64,000 nt of DNA from JAVVEH01 sp032251435 (GCA_032251435.1 JAVVEH010000021.1:1-64000), one strand, 5' to 3'. Numbered from the stretch's first letter, positions 12,089 to 21,008 are shown. Numbers and translations are program-made. Notes: a model not told the origin generated them from the sequence alone.

Positions 12089-13279
12089 TTACTCGACGAT
12101 TTCGGTGACCTGACCAGCGCCAACAGTCCGGCCGCCTTCACGGATGGCGAACTGAAGACCTTGATCCATGGCGATGGATGTGATCAACTCACAGGTAATG
12201 GTGGTGTTGTCACCCGGCATAATCATTTCCGTGCCTTCACCCAGTTCGATCACACCAGTCACGTCAGTTGTACGGAAGTAAAACTGCGGCCGGTAACCGT
12301 TGAAGAACGGGGTGTGACGACCGCCTTCCTCTTTGCTCAGGACGTAGATTTCCGCCTTGAATTTCTTGTGCGGAGTAATGGTGCCGGGCTTGGCCAGGAC
12401 CTGACCACGTTCAACATCATCCTTCTTGGTGCCGCGGAGAAGGCAGCCGACGTTGTCACCGGCCCGTCCTTCATTCAGGATTTTTCGGAACATTTCAACA
12501 CCGGTGCAGGTGGTGGTGACCGTGGGATGAATCCCGACGATTTCGATGCTTTCGCCCGTTTTGATGATCCCGCGCTCGATACGGCCGGTCACAACCGTGC
12601 CGCGGCCTTCAATGGAGAAGACGTCTTCGATCGGCATCAGGAAGGGCTGATCAACCGGACGTTCCGGCTCGGGAATATAGCTGTCAACAGCTTCCATTAA
12701 GTCGATAATGGGCTTGACCGCGTCGCCTTCGCCCTCGGCTTCCATGGCCTGAACAGCGGAACCCATGATGACGGGAATGTCATCGCCCGGAAATCCGTAT
12801 TCCGTGAGCAATTCGCGCACTTCCATTTCAACCAGCTCGAGCAACTCATCATCATCAACCAAGTCGATTTTGTTGATGAAGACAACCATGGCCGGCACAC
12901 CGACCTGGCGGGCGAGGAGAATGTGCTCGCGGGTCTGGGCCATCGGGCCGTCCGTCGCGGCGATAACCAGGATAGCGCCGTCCATCTGAGCGGCGCCGGT
13001 GATCATGTTCTTGACATAGTCGGCGTGGCCGGGACAATCAACGTGAGCGTAGTGGCGCTTGGCCGACTCGTACTCAACGTGCGCGGTGTTAATGGTGATA
13101 CCACGTTCTTTTTCTTCAGGAGCGTTATCGATTTCGTCAAAACCTTTGACTTCTCCACCGTACTGCTTGGCCATCGTCATGGTGATGGCGGATGTCAGCG
13201 TGGTTTTACCATGGTCGACGTGACCGATGGTACCGATGTTGACGTGGGGCTTGTTTCTTACAAATGTTTCTTTAGCCAT
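12089..13279 (-). CDS. tuf: Translation elongation factor Tu
   Basis: GTPase that delivers aminoacyl-tRNA to the ribosome; 396 residues. G1 is GHVDHGKTT, G3 is DCPGHADYVKNM, G4 is NKID, and domains II and III are complete to the C-terminus. The start at 13279 (MAKETFVRNKPH) has GGAGG about 9 bases upstream; 26 further in-frame codons upstream are not part of the protein. The gene is downstream of tRNA-Thr, a common tRNA-tuf arrangement. Confidence 0.98.
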   Translation of the reverse strand: MAKETFVRNKPHVNIGTIGHVDHGKTTLTSAITMTMAKQYGGEVKGFDEIDNAPEEKERGITINTAHVEYESAKRHYAHVDCPGHADYVKNMITGAAQMDGAILVIAATDGPMAQTREHILLARQVGVPAMVVFINKIDLVDDDELLELVEMEVRELLTEYGFPGDDIPVIMGSAVQAMEAEGEGDAVKPIIDLMEAVDSYIPEPERPVDQPFLMPIEDVFSIEGRGTVVTGRIERGIIKTGESIEIVGIHPTVTTTCTGVEMFRKILNEGRAGDNVGCLLRGTKKDDVERGQVLAKPGTITPHKKFKAEIYVLSKEEGGRHTPFFNGYRPQFYFRTTDVTGVIELGEGTEMIMPGDNTTITCELITSIAMDQGLQFAIREGGRTVGAGQVTEIVE

Positions 13280-13448
13280 GCTTTGTTTCCTCCGGACTTT
13301 GGCCTGTTGGCCTGCCTTCAGGTTTGTTTTGTACCCACCCCTCGCGGGATGTGACACTATGTCGGAAACCGGTACGTGTGTGTTCGTCTGTTTTTCGCCG
13401 AAAACGCTGCCAAAATATTGCCAGCGGTTTCCGGCGCTATCGATGAAA

Positions 13449-13524
<76 letters not shown>

Positions 13525-13664
13525 CTCGAATGCCTACTCCAGGACAAAAGGTGTAAAATATACTGGTTGAATCCCGCTTGTCAAGACTTTCCGTCTGACA
13601 AAGTGGAACAATTTTCCCGCGGGATGAGGGAGACCCCCCAGTCCCGCGAAAAATCAACCACGGC

Positions 13665-15527
13665 TTACTCGCCGTCCTCCGCCGGGGACTCGGTGTCAGC
13701 GGTGTCCGCGGCTTTTTCTTCAGCCGCGACAACCGTTTTCTCTTCAGCCGCGGCAGCTTTTTTCTCAGCTTTGGCGAGCGGTTTTTCCGCCTCTTCCTCC
13801 GGTGCCTGAGCATCTTCAAGAGCGCTGGCGAACATGTCGCCAAAGTCCACGATTTCATCGCCGGGACGGAGGTTGGTGTCGACGCTGCCGAAGTCGGCGC
13901 CGTCATAGTCATCAGCGCCTGTCTTCAGGCTGAGTCCGATACGCCGTTCCTCAACATCAATTTTCACCACGCGGGCATTCACCGTGTCGCCGACGTTAAT
14001 CACGTCCTTGACGCGCTTGACATGCTCATCGCTGAGTTGGGAAATGTGCAGAAGCCCTTCAATGTCATCCCGGAGTTCAACGAAAGCGCCAAAAGAGGTG
14101 ACCTTGGTGACTTTGCCTTCCACCGCGTCGCCGACGTTGAAGTGATTCTCAATGGACGACCATGGATCATCGGCAAGCTGTTTGAGTCCGAGAGAAATCC
14201 GTTGCTGGGAAGGATCGATGTCAAGGACGACGGCTTCAACTTCCTGGCCTTTTTCAAGCATTTCGCTCGGATGGTTGATTTTGCGGGTCCAAGACATGTC
14301 GGAAACGTGGATCATGCCATCGATTTCGTCTTGAATCTGAACAAAAGCGCCGTAGGATGTCATGTTTCTGACTTCACCCTTGATCTTCGCGCCTTTGGGG
14401 AATTTTTCCGCCAGGACTTCCCAGGGATTTTCCTGCGTCTGGCGCAGGCCCAGGGAAATTTTGCGGTTGTCTTTTTGGACATCCAAGACCACAGCGTCCA
14501 CCTCGTCGCCCACGCTCAGAACATCGCTGGCTTTCGTCACCCGCCGCGTCCAGGACATTTCAGACACATGAATCAAGCCTTCAACACCCTGCTCCAGCTC
14601 GACAAAGGCCCCGTAAGGCATGACGTTGACCACCCGGCCATGAATACGCCCGTTAATCGGGAACTTAATGTCCACATCATCCCATGGGTTCCCCTCGCGC
14701 TGCTTGAGCCCGAGAGAGACACGCTGACGTTCCGTATCCACATCCAATACCATGACCTCAATTTCCTCGCCAACCTTGACGACTTCGCTCGGATGTGAAA
14801 TCCGGCCCCAGGACATGTCCGTGATGTGCAGAAGACCATCCAAGCCGTTAAGGTCGATAAAGGCCCCGAAGTCCGTGATGTTCTTGACAACCCCTTTGCG
14901 GACCTGTCCGACATCCAGATTTTCCATTAACGCCGCGCGCTGCTCCGCACGCGCTTCGGCGATGATTTCCCGGCGGGAAACCACGATGTTGCGGCGTTCC
15001 GCATTGATTTTTAAAATTTTGAAATCCTCGGTTTTGCCGAGAAAATCTTCCAAGTTCCGGACGGGTCCCACATCAACTTGAGAGCCGGGAAGAAAGGCGT
15101 CGACACCGACATCCACAATCAAACCGCCCTTGACCCGGCGGCGCATGGTTCCCTTGATGATGCCGCCTTCCTCGTAGTTGTCAACAATGTTGTCCCAGGC
15201 TTTCTGCAGCTCGGCCTTCCGGGCGCTTAACATGGGCATGTTGTCGTATTCATCTTCCAGCATGTCGATGTAAACATCAACGTCCTGGCCAATTTCAATG
15301 CCGTCGAAATCGTTGAATTCGTCTTTGGGAATCATTCCCTCGGCTTTGTAACCGATGTCGACTAAAACAGCGGAATCCGTTTTCCCGACGACTTTGCCCT
15401 GCACCATGGTGCCTTGGGCGAAATTGCTGGCGGTGTCTTCCCCCATCAACGAGTCCATACTGGGCAGGTTGTCGAGGTCAACAAATGAGGACGTGTCTAC
15501 GTGTGTGGGTTGTACGGGAATTGGCAT
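13665..15527 (-). CDS. rpsA: 30S ribosomal protein S1
   Basis: mRNA-binding protein of the small subunit, 620 residues with six S1 (OB-fold) domains: two divergent N-terminal ones that bind the ribosome, then four canonical RNA-binding repeats containing segments such as ITDFGAFIDLNGLDGLLHIT and VTSFGAFVELRDDIEGLLHI. The last 60 or so residues form an acidic, Ala/Glu/Lys-rich tail after the sixth domain, making it longer than the E. coli protein (557 residues). Upstream is a gene-free region that should hold its promoter; downstream are tRNA-Thr and tuf. Confidence 0.95.
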   Translation of the reverse strand: MPIPVQPTHVDTSSFVDLDNLPSMDSLMGEDTASNFAQGTMVQGKVVGKTDSAVLVDIGYKAEGMIPKDEFNDFDGIEIGQDVDVYIDMLEDEYDNMPMLSARKAELQKAWDNIVDNYEEGGIIKGTMRRRVKGGLIVDVGVDAFLPGSQVDVGPVRNLEDFLGKTEDFKILKINAERRNIVVSRREIIAEARAEQRAALMENLDVGQVRKGVVKNITDFGAFIDLNGLDGLLHITDMSWGRISHPSEVVKVGEEIEVMVLDVDTERQRVSLGLKQREGNPWDDVDIKFPINGRIHGRVVNVMPYGAFVELEQGVEGLIHVSEMSWTRRVTKASDVLSVGDEVDAVVLDVQKDNRKISLGLRQTQENPWEVLAEKFPKGAKIKGEVRNMTSYGAFVQIQDEIDGMIHVSDMSWTRKINHPSEMLEKGQEVEAVVLDIDPSQQRISLGLKQLADDPWSSIENHFNVGDAVEGKVTKVTSFGAFVELRDDIEGLLHISQLSDEHVKRVKDVINVGDTVNARVVKIDVEERRIGLSLKTGADDYDGADFGSVDTNLRPGDEIVDFGDMFASALEDAQAPEEEAEKPLAKAEKKAAAAEEKTVVAAEEKAADTADTESPAEDGE

Positions 15528-15752
15528 GGTTTGTTTGGTTCTTTAAATATAGTCATAAAACATCCGTCGACAGGTGATGGATCACGGCCGGTCACCCACG
15601 GATAGCAAAGCCAAGTAATTTACACATGATTTCCACGGACGCAAGCTCCCACCCTAAAAAAAACGCGGCAACCCGCGCGATGTCACGGAATGGTGTCACT
15701 GCGGAACACCCGGAGGGCCGGATTTGAGCCTGGGATGAGGAGCCGGGAAGAG

Positions 15753-16577
15753 CTACAAGTCACCCCGGGCGACAGCGTCGGCGACGACTTTGGTCACCCG
15801 TTTGTCAAAATAATTGATGCTCATGCCGGCGTCCACGACGAGAGTTTGCGCGTTGATGCCGCTGGCCCGGTCACTGAGAAGGAATGTCACAGTGTCCGCG
15901 ACTTCTCCGGTTCCCAGGCTTTCCCCCCGGGGAATGATTTTCTCCGCGTAGAGATAGGAGTCAACATATCCGGGAATACCGGCTGACGCGGAGGTTTTAA
16001 GCAATCCCGCGCCCACCGCGTTAACCCGGACACGGCTGTCGGCGCTGAGTGACTTGGCTAAGAAAACAACGGCGGAATCCAACGCCGCCTTGATGGGAGC
16101 CATGTACCCGTAGTTTTCCGCGGCCATCTTGGTGCTGGAGATGGATATGGTGACAATCGAGGCGGTGTCAGACAACATGGGCTTCAAAACCCGGGTCAGG
16201 GCGATCAGGGAAAAACAGGAAATGGTGACGGCTTGCAGAAAATCGCTTTTTTCGGTCTCGTGAAAGGCCCCGAAGCCTCTGGAATAATTGGCGAAGGCGA
16301 TCGAGTGCACAAACCCGTCTAAACGATCAGTATGCGCCGCGATTTTTCCCGGCAACGCGGCGATCTCCGCGTCATTCTCCACGTCACACAAGATCACCGG
16401 CGCGGCGCCAATGGCCTTCGCGGCGCCCGCGGCGACGGCCGCGTCCTTGAGGATGTGGATCACCTTCGCGCCCGCGGCCTCCACATTTTTGGCCACCGCG
16501 TAAGCCACGCTCTTCCGGTTGGCCACACCAAAAACGGCGAACCATTTCCCCGATAATTGCAAAAAATCATGTTCCAT
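15753..16577 (-). CDS. fabI: Enoyl-[acyl-carrier-protein] reductase, FabI type
   Basis: Short-chain dehydrogenase fold enzyme that reduces enoyl-ACP with NAD(P)H in the last step of fatty-acid elongation; about 274 residues from ATG 16577 (a start ten codons upstream is possible; neither has a strong ribosome site). The catalytic Tyr-x6-Lys is present in YGYMAPIK. VHSIAFA and the C-terminal VDAGMSINYF match the family. Two positions differ from E. coli FabI: the residue aligned with Tyr146 is Ile, and Gly93 (HSIGFA) is Ala. Both affect triclosan binding elsewhere. It is a single gene facing away from perR. Confidence 0.85.
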   Translation of the reverse strand: MEHDFLQLSGKWFAVFGVANRKSVAYAVAKNVEAAGAKVIHILKDAAVAAGAAKAIGAAPVILCDVENDAEIAALPGKIAAHTDRLDGFVHSIAFANYSRGFGAFHETEKSDFLQAVTISCFSLIALTRVLKPMLSDTASIVTISISSTKMAAENYGYMAPIKAALDSAVVFLAKSLSADSRVRVNAVGAGLLKTSASAGIPGYVDSYLYAEKIIPRGESLGTGEVADTVTFLLSDRASGINAQTLVVDAGMSINYFDKRVTKVVADAVARGDL

Positions 16578-16607
16578 AGACAGCGTCTCGTAGATAAAAT
16601 GTGCCAA

Positions 16608-16954
16608 TCTCAGGCCCCGCTTACTATAGCCCCGAGCGGCCGAAAAGCTATTGACACCTCATGCAAGGCCAGCAATGAAGAGTCATTGCCGCCGTTGATT
16701 CGTGATAGGTGGATGTTCCCCGCCGGACAAGCGGGGCTTAACCACATGTCTCGTTGACTGGCAATGAGATCACCTCCCCAAAGGAGTGGATTATTCCCGC
16801 CAGTTCCGCCGCGCGCCTCTGGCTGCGACCCTGAAGAAAACCTGTTGGCCGTCACGGGATTTGTCAGCCTTTTCTCAAAATCATGGCTTGCGGCGGATGA
16901 CTTTTTTGCTATATTCGTATTATATAATAATAACAATGCAAAAAGGCTGGATTT
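16608..16954. other. Gene-free region between fabI and perR
   Basis: About 347 bases separate the divergent fabI and perR genes. It contains small hairpins: GCAATGA/TCATTGC around 16671-16688, and CCCCGC/GCGGGG around 16719-16737. It must carry both promoters. A 108-codon minus-strand frame here has no ribosome site or recognisable protein character. Confidence 0.5.
16918..16932. promoter_or_regulatory. Candidate PerR/Fur-type operator
   Basis: TATTATA-T-AATAATA is a 7-1-7 inverted repeat with one mismatch, 22 bases before the perR start codon. It resembles the AT-rich 7-1-7 Per box consensus in architecture. It is the only such site in the spacer and overlaps the probable promoter, so autoregulation is likely. 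Confidence 0.6.
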
Positions 16955-17422
16955 GTGACTCCCAAAAGTCAGGTGGACGCGAGGTTATGCCGATACATTA
17001 GCGTGTGTCGGGGGGCGGGTATAAGGATAACCCCGCAACGCACTGAAATACTCAGATGTCTCGCGGGCTCGGGAGAACATCCCGACGCCGAGACCATTCA
17101 CACGTGCGTGAGGAGGGTGATGCCCGCGGTGTCACTGGATACAGTTTACCGCACCCTCAGGCTTTTCGAAGCGAAAGGGGTCATTGTGAAACTGGGTGTT
17201 GGCGGGGACCGGGCGCGATTCGACGCCAACATCTCCCAGCATCACCATTTTGTCTGCACGCAATGTGGACTGGTGCGCGATTTCTATGATGATCAATTCA
17301 ACACCTTGAAGCCGCCACGGGCCGTGGCGGAGATGGGGGATGTCGCTTCCACCTATGTTGAGCTGCGGGGTGTTTGTTTGAAATGTCGGAAGAAACAACG
17401 TAAAGTCTCACACGCGGGTTAA
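16955..17422 (+). CDS. perR: Fur-family peroxide-type regulator (PerR-like)
   Basis: DNA-binding metalloregulator, 155 residues from a GTG start. The winged helix spans about residues 15-85 (ITPQRTEILRCLAG, SLDTVYRTLRLFE). Metal-site residues of PerR can be aligned: His in EHPDAE, Asp in ARFDA, HHH of SQHHHFVCTQC, and Asp in VRDFYDD, where Fur proteins usually have Glu. Structural zinc ligands CTQC and CLKC are present. The downstream genes code for rubredoxin and rubrerythrin proteins, classic PerR targets in anaerobes. This is a prediction; a Fur or Zur role is not excluded. Confidence 0.8.
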   Translation: MTPKSQVDARLCRYISVCRGAGIRITPQRTEILRCLAGSGEHPDAETIHTCVRRVMPAVSLDTVYRTLRLFEAKGVIVKLGVGGDRARFDANISQHHHFVCTQCGLVRDFYDDQFNTLKPPRAVAEMGDVASTYVELRGVCLKCRKKQRKVSHAG

Positions 17423-17547
17423 AGACTTGAAGGGTTCTGGGGTTCCAAGAAAACGCGGAAGTTCCGCGGGAGTGGGATCCTTGTTATAAATCCGGACCGG
17501 TTTGATATCACGGCGGCGAACGGGCTTTAGAAATGGAAGGCTGAGGT

Positions 17548-18216
17548 ATGAAGAAATATATATGCGATATATGTGGTTTTGTGTATGACGAGGCCGCGGG
17601 GGATCCGGACAACGGGATCGCTCCCGGGACACTGTGGGAGGATCTCCCGGAGGATTGGCAATGCCCCATGTGCGGGGCGACCAAAGCTGAGTTCCAGGAG
17701 GAAGATGGCGGTGACCGTGCCCCCGCGGTTGGCGCGGCGGTGGGAGAGGTGGATGATGACCTGCGTGAGTTGACCTTCGGCGAACTGAGCGCCGTGTGCT
17801 CGAATCTCTCCAAGGGTTGCGACAAACAGTATCGCCCGGAAGAGGCGGAGCTGTTTGACCAGTTGTCCCGGTATTATGCGGGAAAAGCCAGTCCGGTTGG
17901 AGACGCTAAAGAGCTTGGGAATCTCATCGAGCTGGTTCAGCGGGATCTCAGTTCAGGTTATCCGTCAGCCGCCGCCGCGGCTGGCGGCGCGGCTGACCGC
18001 GGCGCCCTGCGCGCTGTTGTTTGGGGAGAGAAGGTGACGAAGATCCTCAGTTCGCTGATAAAGCGGTATGAATCACAGCAGGACGCGCTGCTGGAAAACA
18101 CGAATGTCTACGTTTGCCAGATCTGCGGTTTTGTCTTTCTGGGCGATGAACCGCCTGATGTTTGTCCCGTTTGCAAAGTTCCCAAAGATAAACTGGTCGA
18201 GGTCGAAAGGAGTTAA
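17548..18216 (+). CDS. Double-rubredoxin protein with helical middle domain
   Basis: 222 residues. The N-terminus (1-52) is a standard rubredoxin with CDICG and CPMCG iron-binding pairs and the usual YDEAAGDPDNGI segment. The C-terminus (about 185-222) is a second, shorter rubrerythrin-type rubredoxin domain with CQICG and CPVCK. Between them, about 125 residues are predicted to be helical, with an Ala/Gly-rich linker around 130-145, and match nothing I recognise. The likely role is electron transfer to peroxide or superoxide scavengers. The ferredoxin-rubrerythrin gene starts 4 bases after its stop, so the two form one operon, probably under PerR. Confidence 0.8.
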   Translation: MKKYICDICGFVYDEAAGDPDNGIAPGTLWEDLPEDWQCPMCGATKAEFQEEDGGDRAPAVGAAVGEVDDDLRELTFGELSAVCSNLSKGCDKQYRPEEAELFDQLSRYYAGKASPVGDAKELGNLIELVQRDLSSGYPSAAAAAGGAADRGALRAVVWGEKVTKILSSLIKRYESQQDALLENTNVYVCQICGFVFLGDEPPDVCPVCKVPKDKLVEVERS

Positions 18217-18220
18217 TCAT

Positions 18221-19225
18221 ATGCATGCGGTCAGAAACATAAAACGGTGTACGAAAGACTGTCTGTGTTTATATGTCTGCCCCACGGGGGCAACCAATAC
18301 GGAAACCGGTCAGATTGATGCCGGAAAGTGTATCGACGGGTGTCGCTTGTGTGTGGACGCCTGCCCGTCCCACGCCATCTCTCTTGTGCCCGAAAATTTT
18401 CCTCCTCCGCAGCCGAAAACGAACGCGGTCAAGGCCGCGCTCCTTTCATTGGCGGGGAGCAAGGTGAAACAAGTGCGGATCGCTAACAGCATGGCCGAGA
18501 AAGCCGACAATCCCATTTCAAGACAGCTTGCTAACGTCTTAAGCGCGTCCAATAAGCTGATGGCTGAGGATCTGCTTCGCGAAGCCGGGTATATGCTTCC
18601 ACAGGGTGAGGAGGTGCGGACGCTTATACAATCCTGGCTGGACGCGCCACCCAGCGACGACTTTCCAAGTGAAACGGCGGCAAGACTGCTTGGACTTCTA
18701 AAAACAAACACACCAAACAACACGGAGAAGAAGAAAATGCCCACAACACTCGATAATCTGATGGAAGCGTTCGCCGGAGAATCCCAGGCGAACAGAAAAT
18801 ACCTCGCTTATTCAAAGAAGGCTGAAAAGGAAGGCAAGTTCAATGCCGCGAAGCTTTTCAAGGCCGCTTCTGACGCTGAAACGCTCCATGCTCTGAAGCA
18901 TTTCGAAGTGGCGGGAAAGGTGGCGGATACAGCCGCGAACTTGAAAGACGCGGTCGCGGGTGAGACGCATGAATATAAAGACATGTATCCGGACTTTGTC
19001 AAGCTTGCCGAGGCGGAGGGAAACAAGGCCGCCCTGAAGTCATTTGAGTTCGCCATGAAAGCGGAGGAAGTTCACGCCCGCCTTTACCAGGAGGCCCTGG
19101 AAAACATTGATCAGGAAGAGGAAGTGTTCTACTATCTGTGCCCGGTATGCGGCAACATAGAGAAGAGCGTTCCGGGGAAGTGTCCGATATGCGGCGTTCC
19201 GGGAGATAAGTTCATCAAGTACTGA
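18221..19225 (+). CDS. Ferredoxin-rubrerythrin fusion
   Basis: 334 residues from ATG 18221, with AAAGGAG upstream. Residues 1-55 hold two Cys-rich 4Fe-4S motifs (CTKDCLCLYVCP and CIDGCRLCVDACP). About 115 residues of helical or linker sequence follow. From about residue 173 it is a complete rubrerythrin: a diiron ferritin-like domain (AFAGESQANRKYLAY, DAETLHALKHF, AMKAEEVHARLYQ) and a C-terminal rubredoxin domain (CPVCG, CPICG). No stop separates the halves. An internal ATG at 18737, preceded by GGAG, could also make free 162-residue rubrerythrin. Rubrerythrin reduces hydrogen peroxide in anaerobes. In relatives I know these as separate neighbouring genes. Confidence 0.82.
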   Translation: MHAVRNIKRCTKDCLCLYVCPTGATNTETGQIDAGKCIDGCRLCVDACPSHAISLVPENFPPPQPKTNAVKAALLSLAGSKVKQVRIANSMAEKADNPISRQLANVLSASNKLMAEDLLREAGYMLPQGEEVRTLIQSWLDAPPSDDFPSETAARLLGLLKTNTPNNTEKKKMPTTLDNLMEAFAGESQANRKYLAYSKKAEKEGKFNAAKLFKAASDAETLHALKHFEVAGKVADTAANLKDAVAGETHEYKDMYPDFVKLAEAEGNKAALKSFEFAMKAEEVHARLYQEALENIDQEEEVFYYLCPVCGNIEKSVPGKCPICGVPGDKFIKY

Positions 19226-19290
19226 TTTCCCACGTCACGTCCAGCGGATACAGTATGTCAATACAGCCTCCCACTGGAAGCGAACCGCCT

Positions 19291-19340
19291 GTGGCATGAT
19301 CAACCTTTCACGGTTTCATGCCACCCTTTGGTGGGTTATT
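19291..19340 (+). terminator. Terminator of the rubredoxin-rubrerythrin operon
   Basis: GTGGCATGA..AACC and GGTTTCATGCCAC form a 13-bp stem with a 2-base bulge and 6-base loop. It is followed by a small CCACC/GGTGG hairpin and TTATTTT. It lies 65 bases after the rubrerythrin stop. Confidence 0.65.
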
Positions 19341-19385
19341 TTGAACTGACCCTTGACACTTTATTCTGGAACTCAGTATAAAGAC

Positions 19386-20744
19386 ATGAAAAAGCGACTT
19401 TCCGCCACTCCCACAGAGGCCATTCTGGAAAGCATTTCGGATGGTGTCTTCACTGTGAATGAGCATTGGCGGGTGACATCATTCAACCGGGCGGCCGAGG
19501 AAATCACCGGCATTCCCCGGCAAGAGGCGATTGGCCAACTGTGCTCGGAAGTGTTTAAGTCCAGCATGTGCGGCATCGCTTGCGCCTTGCGCGAGACGCT
19601 CGCGGACGGCAAACCGGTGATCGGACGCAGCGGCTATATCATTAACGGGGACGGGCGGCGTATCCCGATCAGCGTGTCAACAGCGGTCTTAAAAGACGCG
19701 GCCGGTCACGTCGTGGGCGGGGCGGAAACCTTTCGCGACATGTCGGAAATTGACGCGCTTAGACAGGAGCTGGCGGGGCGGCACCGGTTGGGTGACTTAA
19801 CCAGTAACAGCGACAGTATGCGGCGGGTCTTTGAGATTCTTCCGGCCGTGGCCAGCAGTCCCAGCACCGTGTTGGTGCGGGGTGAGACAGGAACGGGAAA
19901 GGAATTGATCGCCCGCGCCATTCATGATTTGAGCCCCCGGCGGGATGGTCCGTTTGTCGCGGTCAATTGCGGCGCCTTGCCGGATAGTTTGCTGGAATCA
20001 GAATTGTTCGGCTACAAGGCGGGGGCGTTCACCGGCGCCGCGAAAGACAAACCCGGCCGCTTCGCCCTGGCTAGAGGCGGCACACTTCTACTGGACGAAA
20101 TTGGCGACATCAGTCCGGCGCTCCAAATCCGGTTATTGCGTGTGCTGCAGGAAAAAGTCTATGAGCCTTTGGGATCCGTTAAACCGGAAACCAGCGACGC
20201 GCGGGTGATCGCCGCCACAAACAAAAATCTGCTCGAGCTGGTTAAAAAAGGGGACTTCCGCGAAGATCTATATTACCGGGTCAATGTGGTGCAAGTGGAC
20301 CTGCCCCCGCTGCGTGACCGGAAAGCGGATATCCCGTTACTGGCGGATCAAATGGTTGAACGCTTCAACCGCCTCCATGAGAAAAATCTGCCGGGGCTGA
20401 CACCGGACGCGCTGTCACTGCTGATGGCGCATGACTGGCCGGGAAATGTGCGGGAGCTGGAAAACGTCCTGGAACGCGCCTTTGTGCTCTGTCCGCGGGG
20501 GCCCATTGATGTCTCCCACTTGCCGCCGGATATCACCGCGCGCCAGACGGAGCAAATCGCCGCCGCCACCATCCAGGACGCCCATGACCTTGTTGACAGC
20601 CAGACCATCGCCGCGGCCTTGAAACGTAACAACTTCAACCGCCTCGCCGCCGCGAAAGAACTGGGTGTCCATAAAACCACCCTCTTCCGAAAAATTAAAA
20701 AACTCGGCATCGAGTTACCGGCGAAAGACGGGCGCTCGCGATAA
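19386..20744 (+). CDS. Sigma54-dependent transcriptional activator with PAS sensor
   Basis: 452 residues from ATG 19386; a TTG 11 codons upstream is the alternative. Residues about 10-115 form a PAS domain (ILESISDGVFTVNEHWRVTS). It contains the CGIAC pair, so metal or redox sensing is possible. The AAA+ core (about 135-380) has Walker A GETGTGKE, the sigma54-contacting GAFTGA loop, Walker B GGTLLLDEIGD and the arginine-finger region. A Fis-type helix-turn-helix (NNFNRLAAAKELGVHKTTLFR) ends the protein. It needs sigma54 to work. Two sigma54 promoters lie within 900 bases downstream, so it is almost certainly the activator of the following Fe-S/NifX cluster. Confidence 0.92.
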   Translation: MKKRLSATPTEAILESISDGVFTVNEHWRVTSFNRAAEEITGIPRQEAIGQLCSEVFKSSMCGIACALRETLADGKPVIGRSGYIINGDGRRIPISVSTAVLKDAAGHVVGGAETFRDMSEIDALRQELAGRHRLGDLTSNSDSMRRVFEILPAVASSPSTVLVRGETGTGKELIARAIHDLSPRRDGPFVAVNCGALPDSLLESELFGYKAGAFTGAAKDKPGRFALARGGTLLLDEIGDISPALQIRLLRVLQEKVYEPLGSVKPETSDARVIAATNKNLLELVKKGDFREDLYYRVNVVQVDLPPLRDRKADIPLLADQMVERFNRLHEKNLPGLTPDALSLLMAHDWPGNVRELENVLERAFVLCPRGPIDVSHLPPDITARQTEQIAAATIQDAHDLVDSQTIAAALKRNNFNRLAAAKELGVHKTTLFRKIKKLGIELPAKDGRSR

Positions 20745-20910
20745 GCCGGCATGCCATCCGGATCGTCTCGACCCTGAAACGTGACTTGGAAGATTGCCAG
20801 TAGAGTAGCTCCGGGGGATTAGGACCGGAGCCCTCGTCGAACCGTCACACAAAGACCCCCGTTTTCGATTCCCCAGCCGCTGAACAGCTCTGCCCCCCCC
20901 TTGAACAGTA

Positions 20911-20965
20911 GCGATAAGGCTTTTTTTAATGACGCTACAGTCGCATTTTAGCAACTCTTTATCGC
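20911..20965. promoter_or_regulatory. Candidate upstream activator site, inverted GCGATAA pair
   Basis: GCGATAA (20911-20917) and its inverted copy TTATCGC (20959-20965) lie 48 bases apart, about 50-100 bases upstream of the sigma54 promoter at 21009. This is a normal position for NtrC-class activator sites. The rest of the spacer 20745-21069 contains a C-run and no gene. Confidence 0.4.
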
Positions 20966-21008
20966 ATGTTCGCGGTTTTTCCCTCCCGTCCGCGCCTGTG
21001 TTTCATCA

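Noticed and set aside
12077..12700. 207-codon plus-strand frame opposite tuf
   Set aside because: Antisense shadow of tuf, no family signal.
13617..13650. Terminator after rpsA
   Set aside because: GCGGGA/TCCCGC pairs across a 17-base loop, but the minus-strand bases after it are not a T-tract; the tRNA-Thr gene follows and may be co-transcribed.
16610..16936. 108-codon minus-strand frame upstream of fabI
   Set aside because: It runs through hairpins and the fabI/perR promoter region, with no ribosome site and no recognisable sequence.
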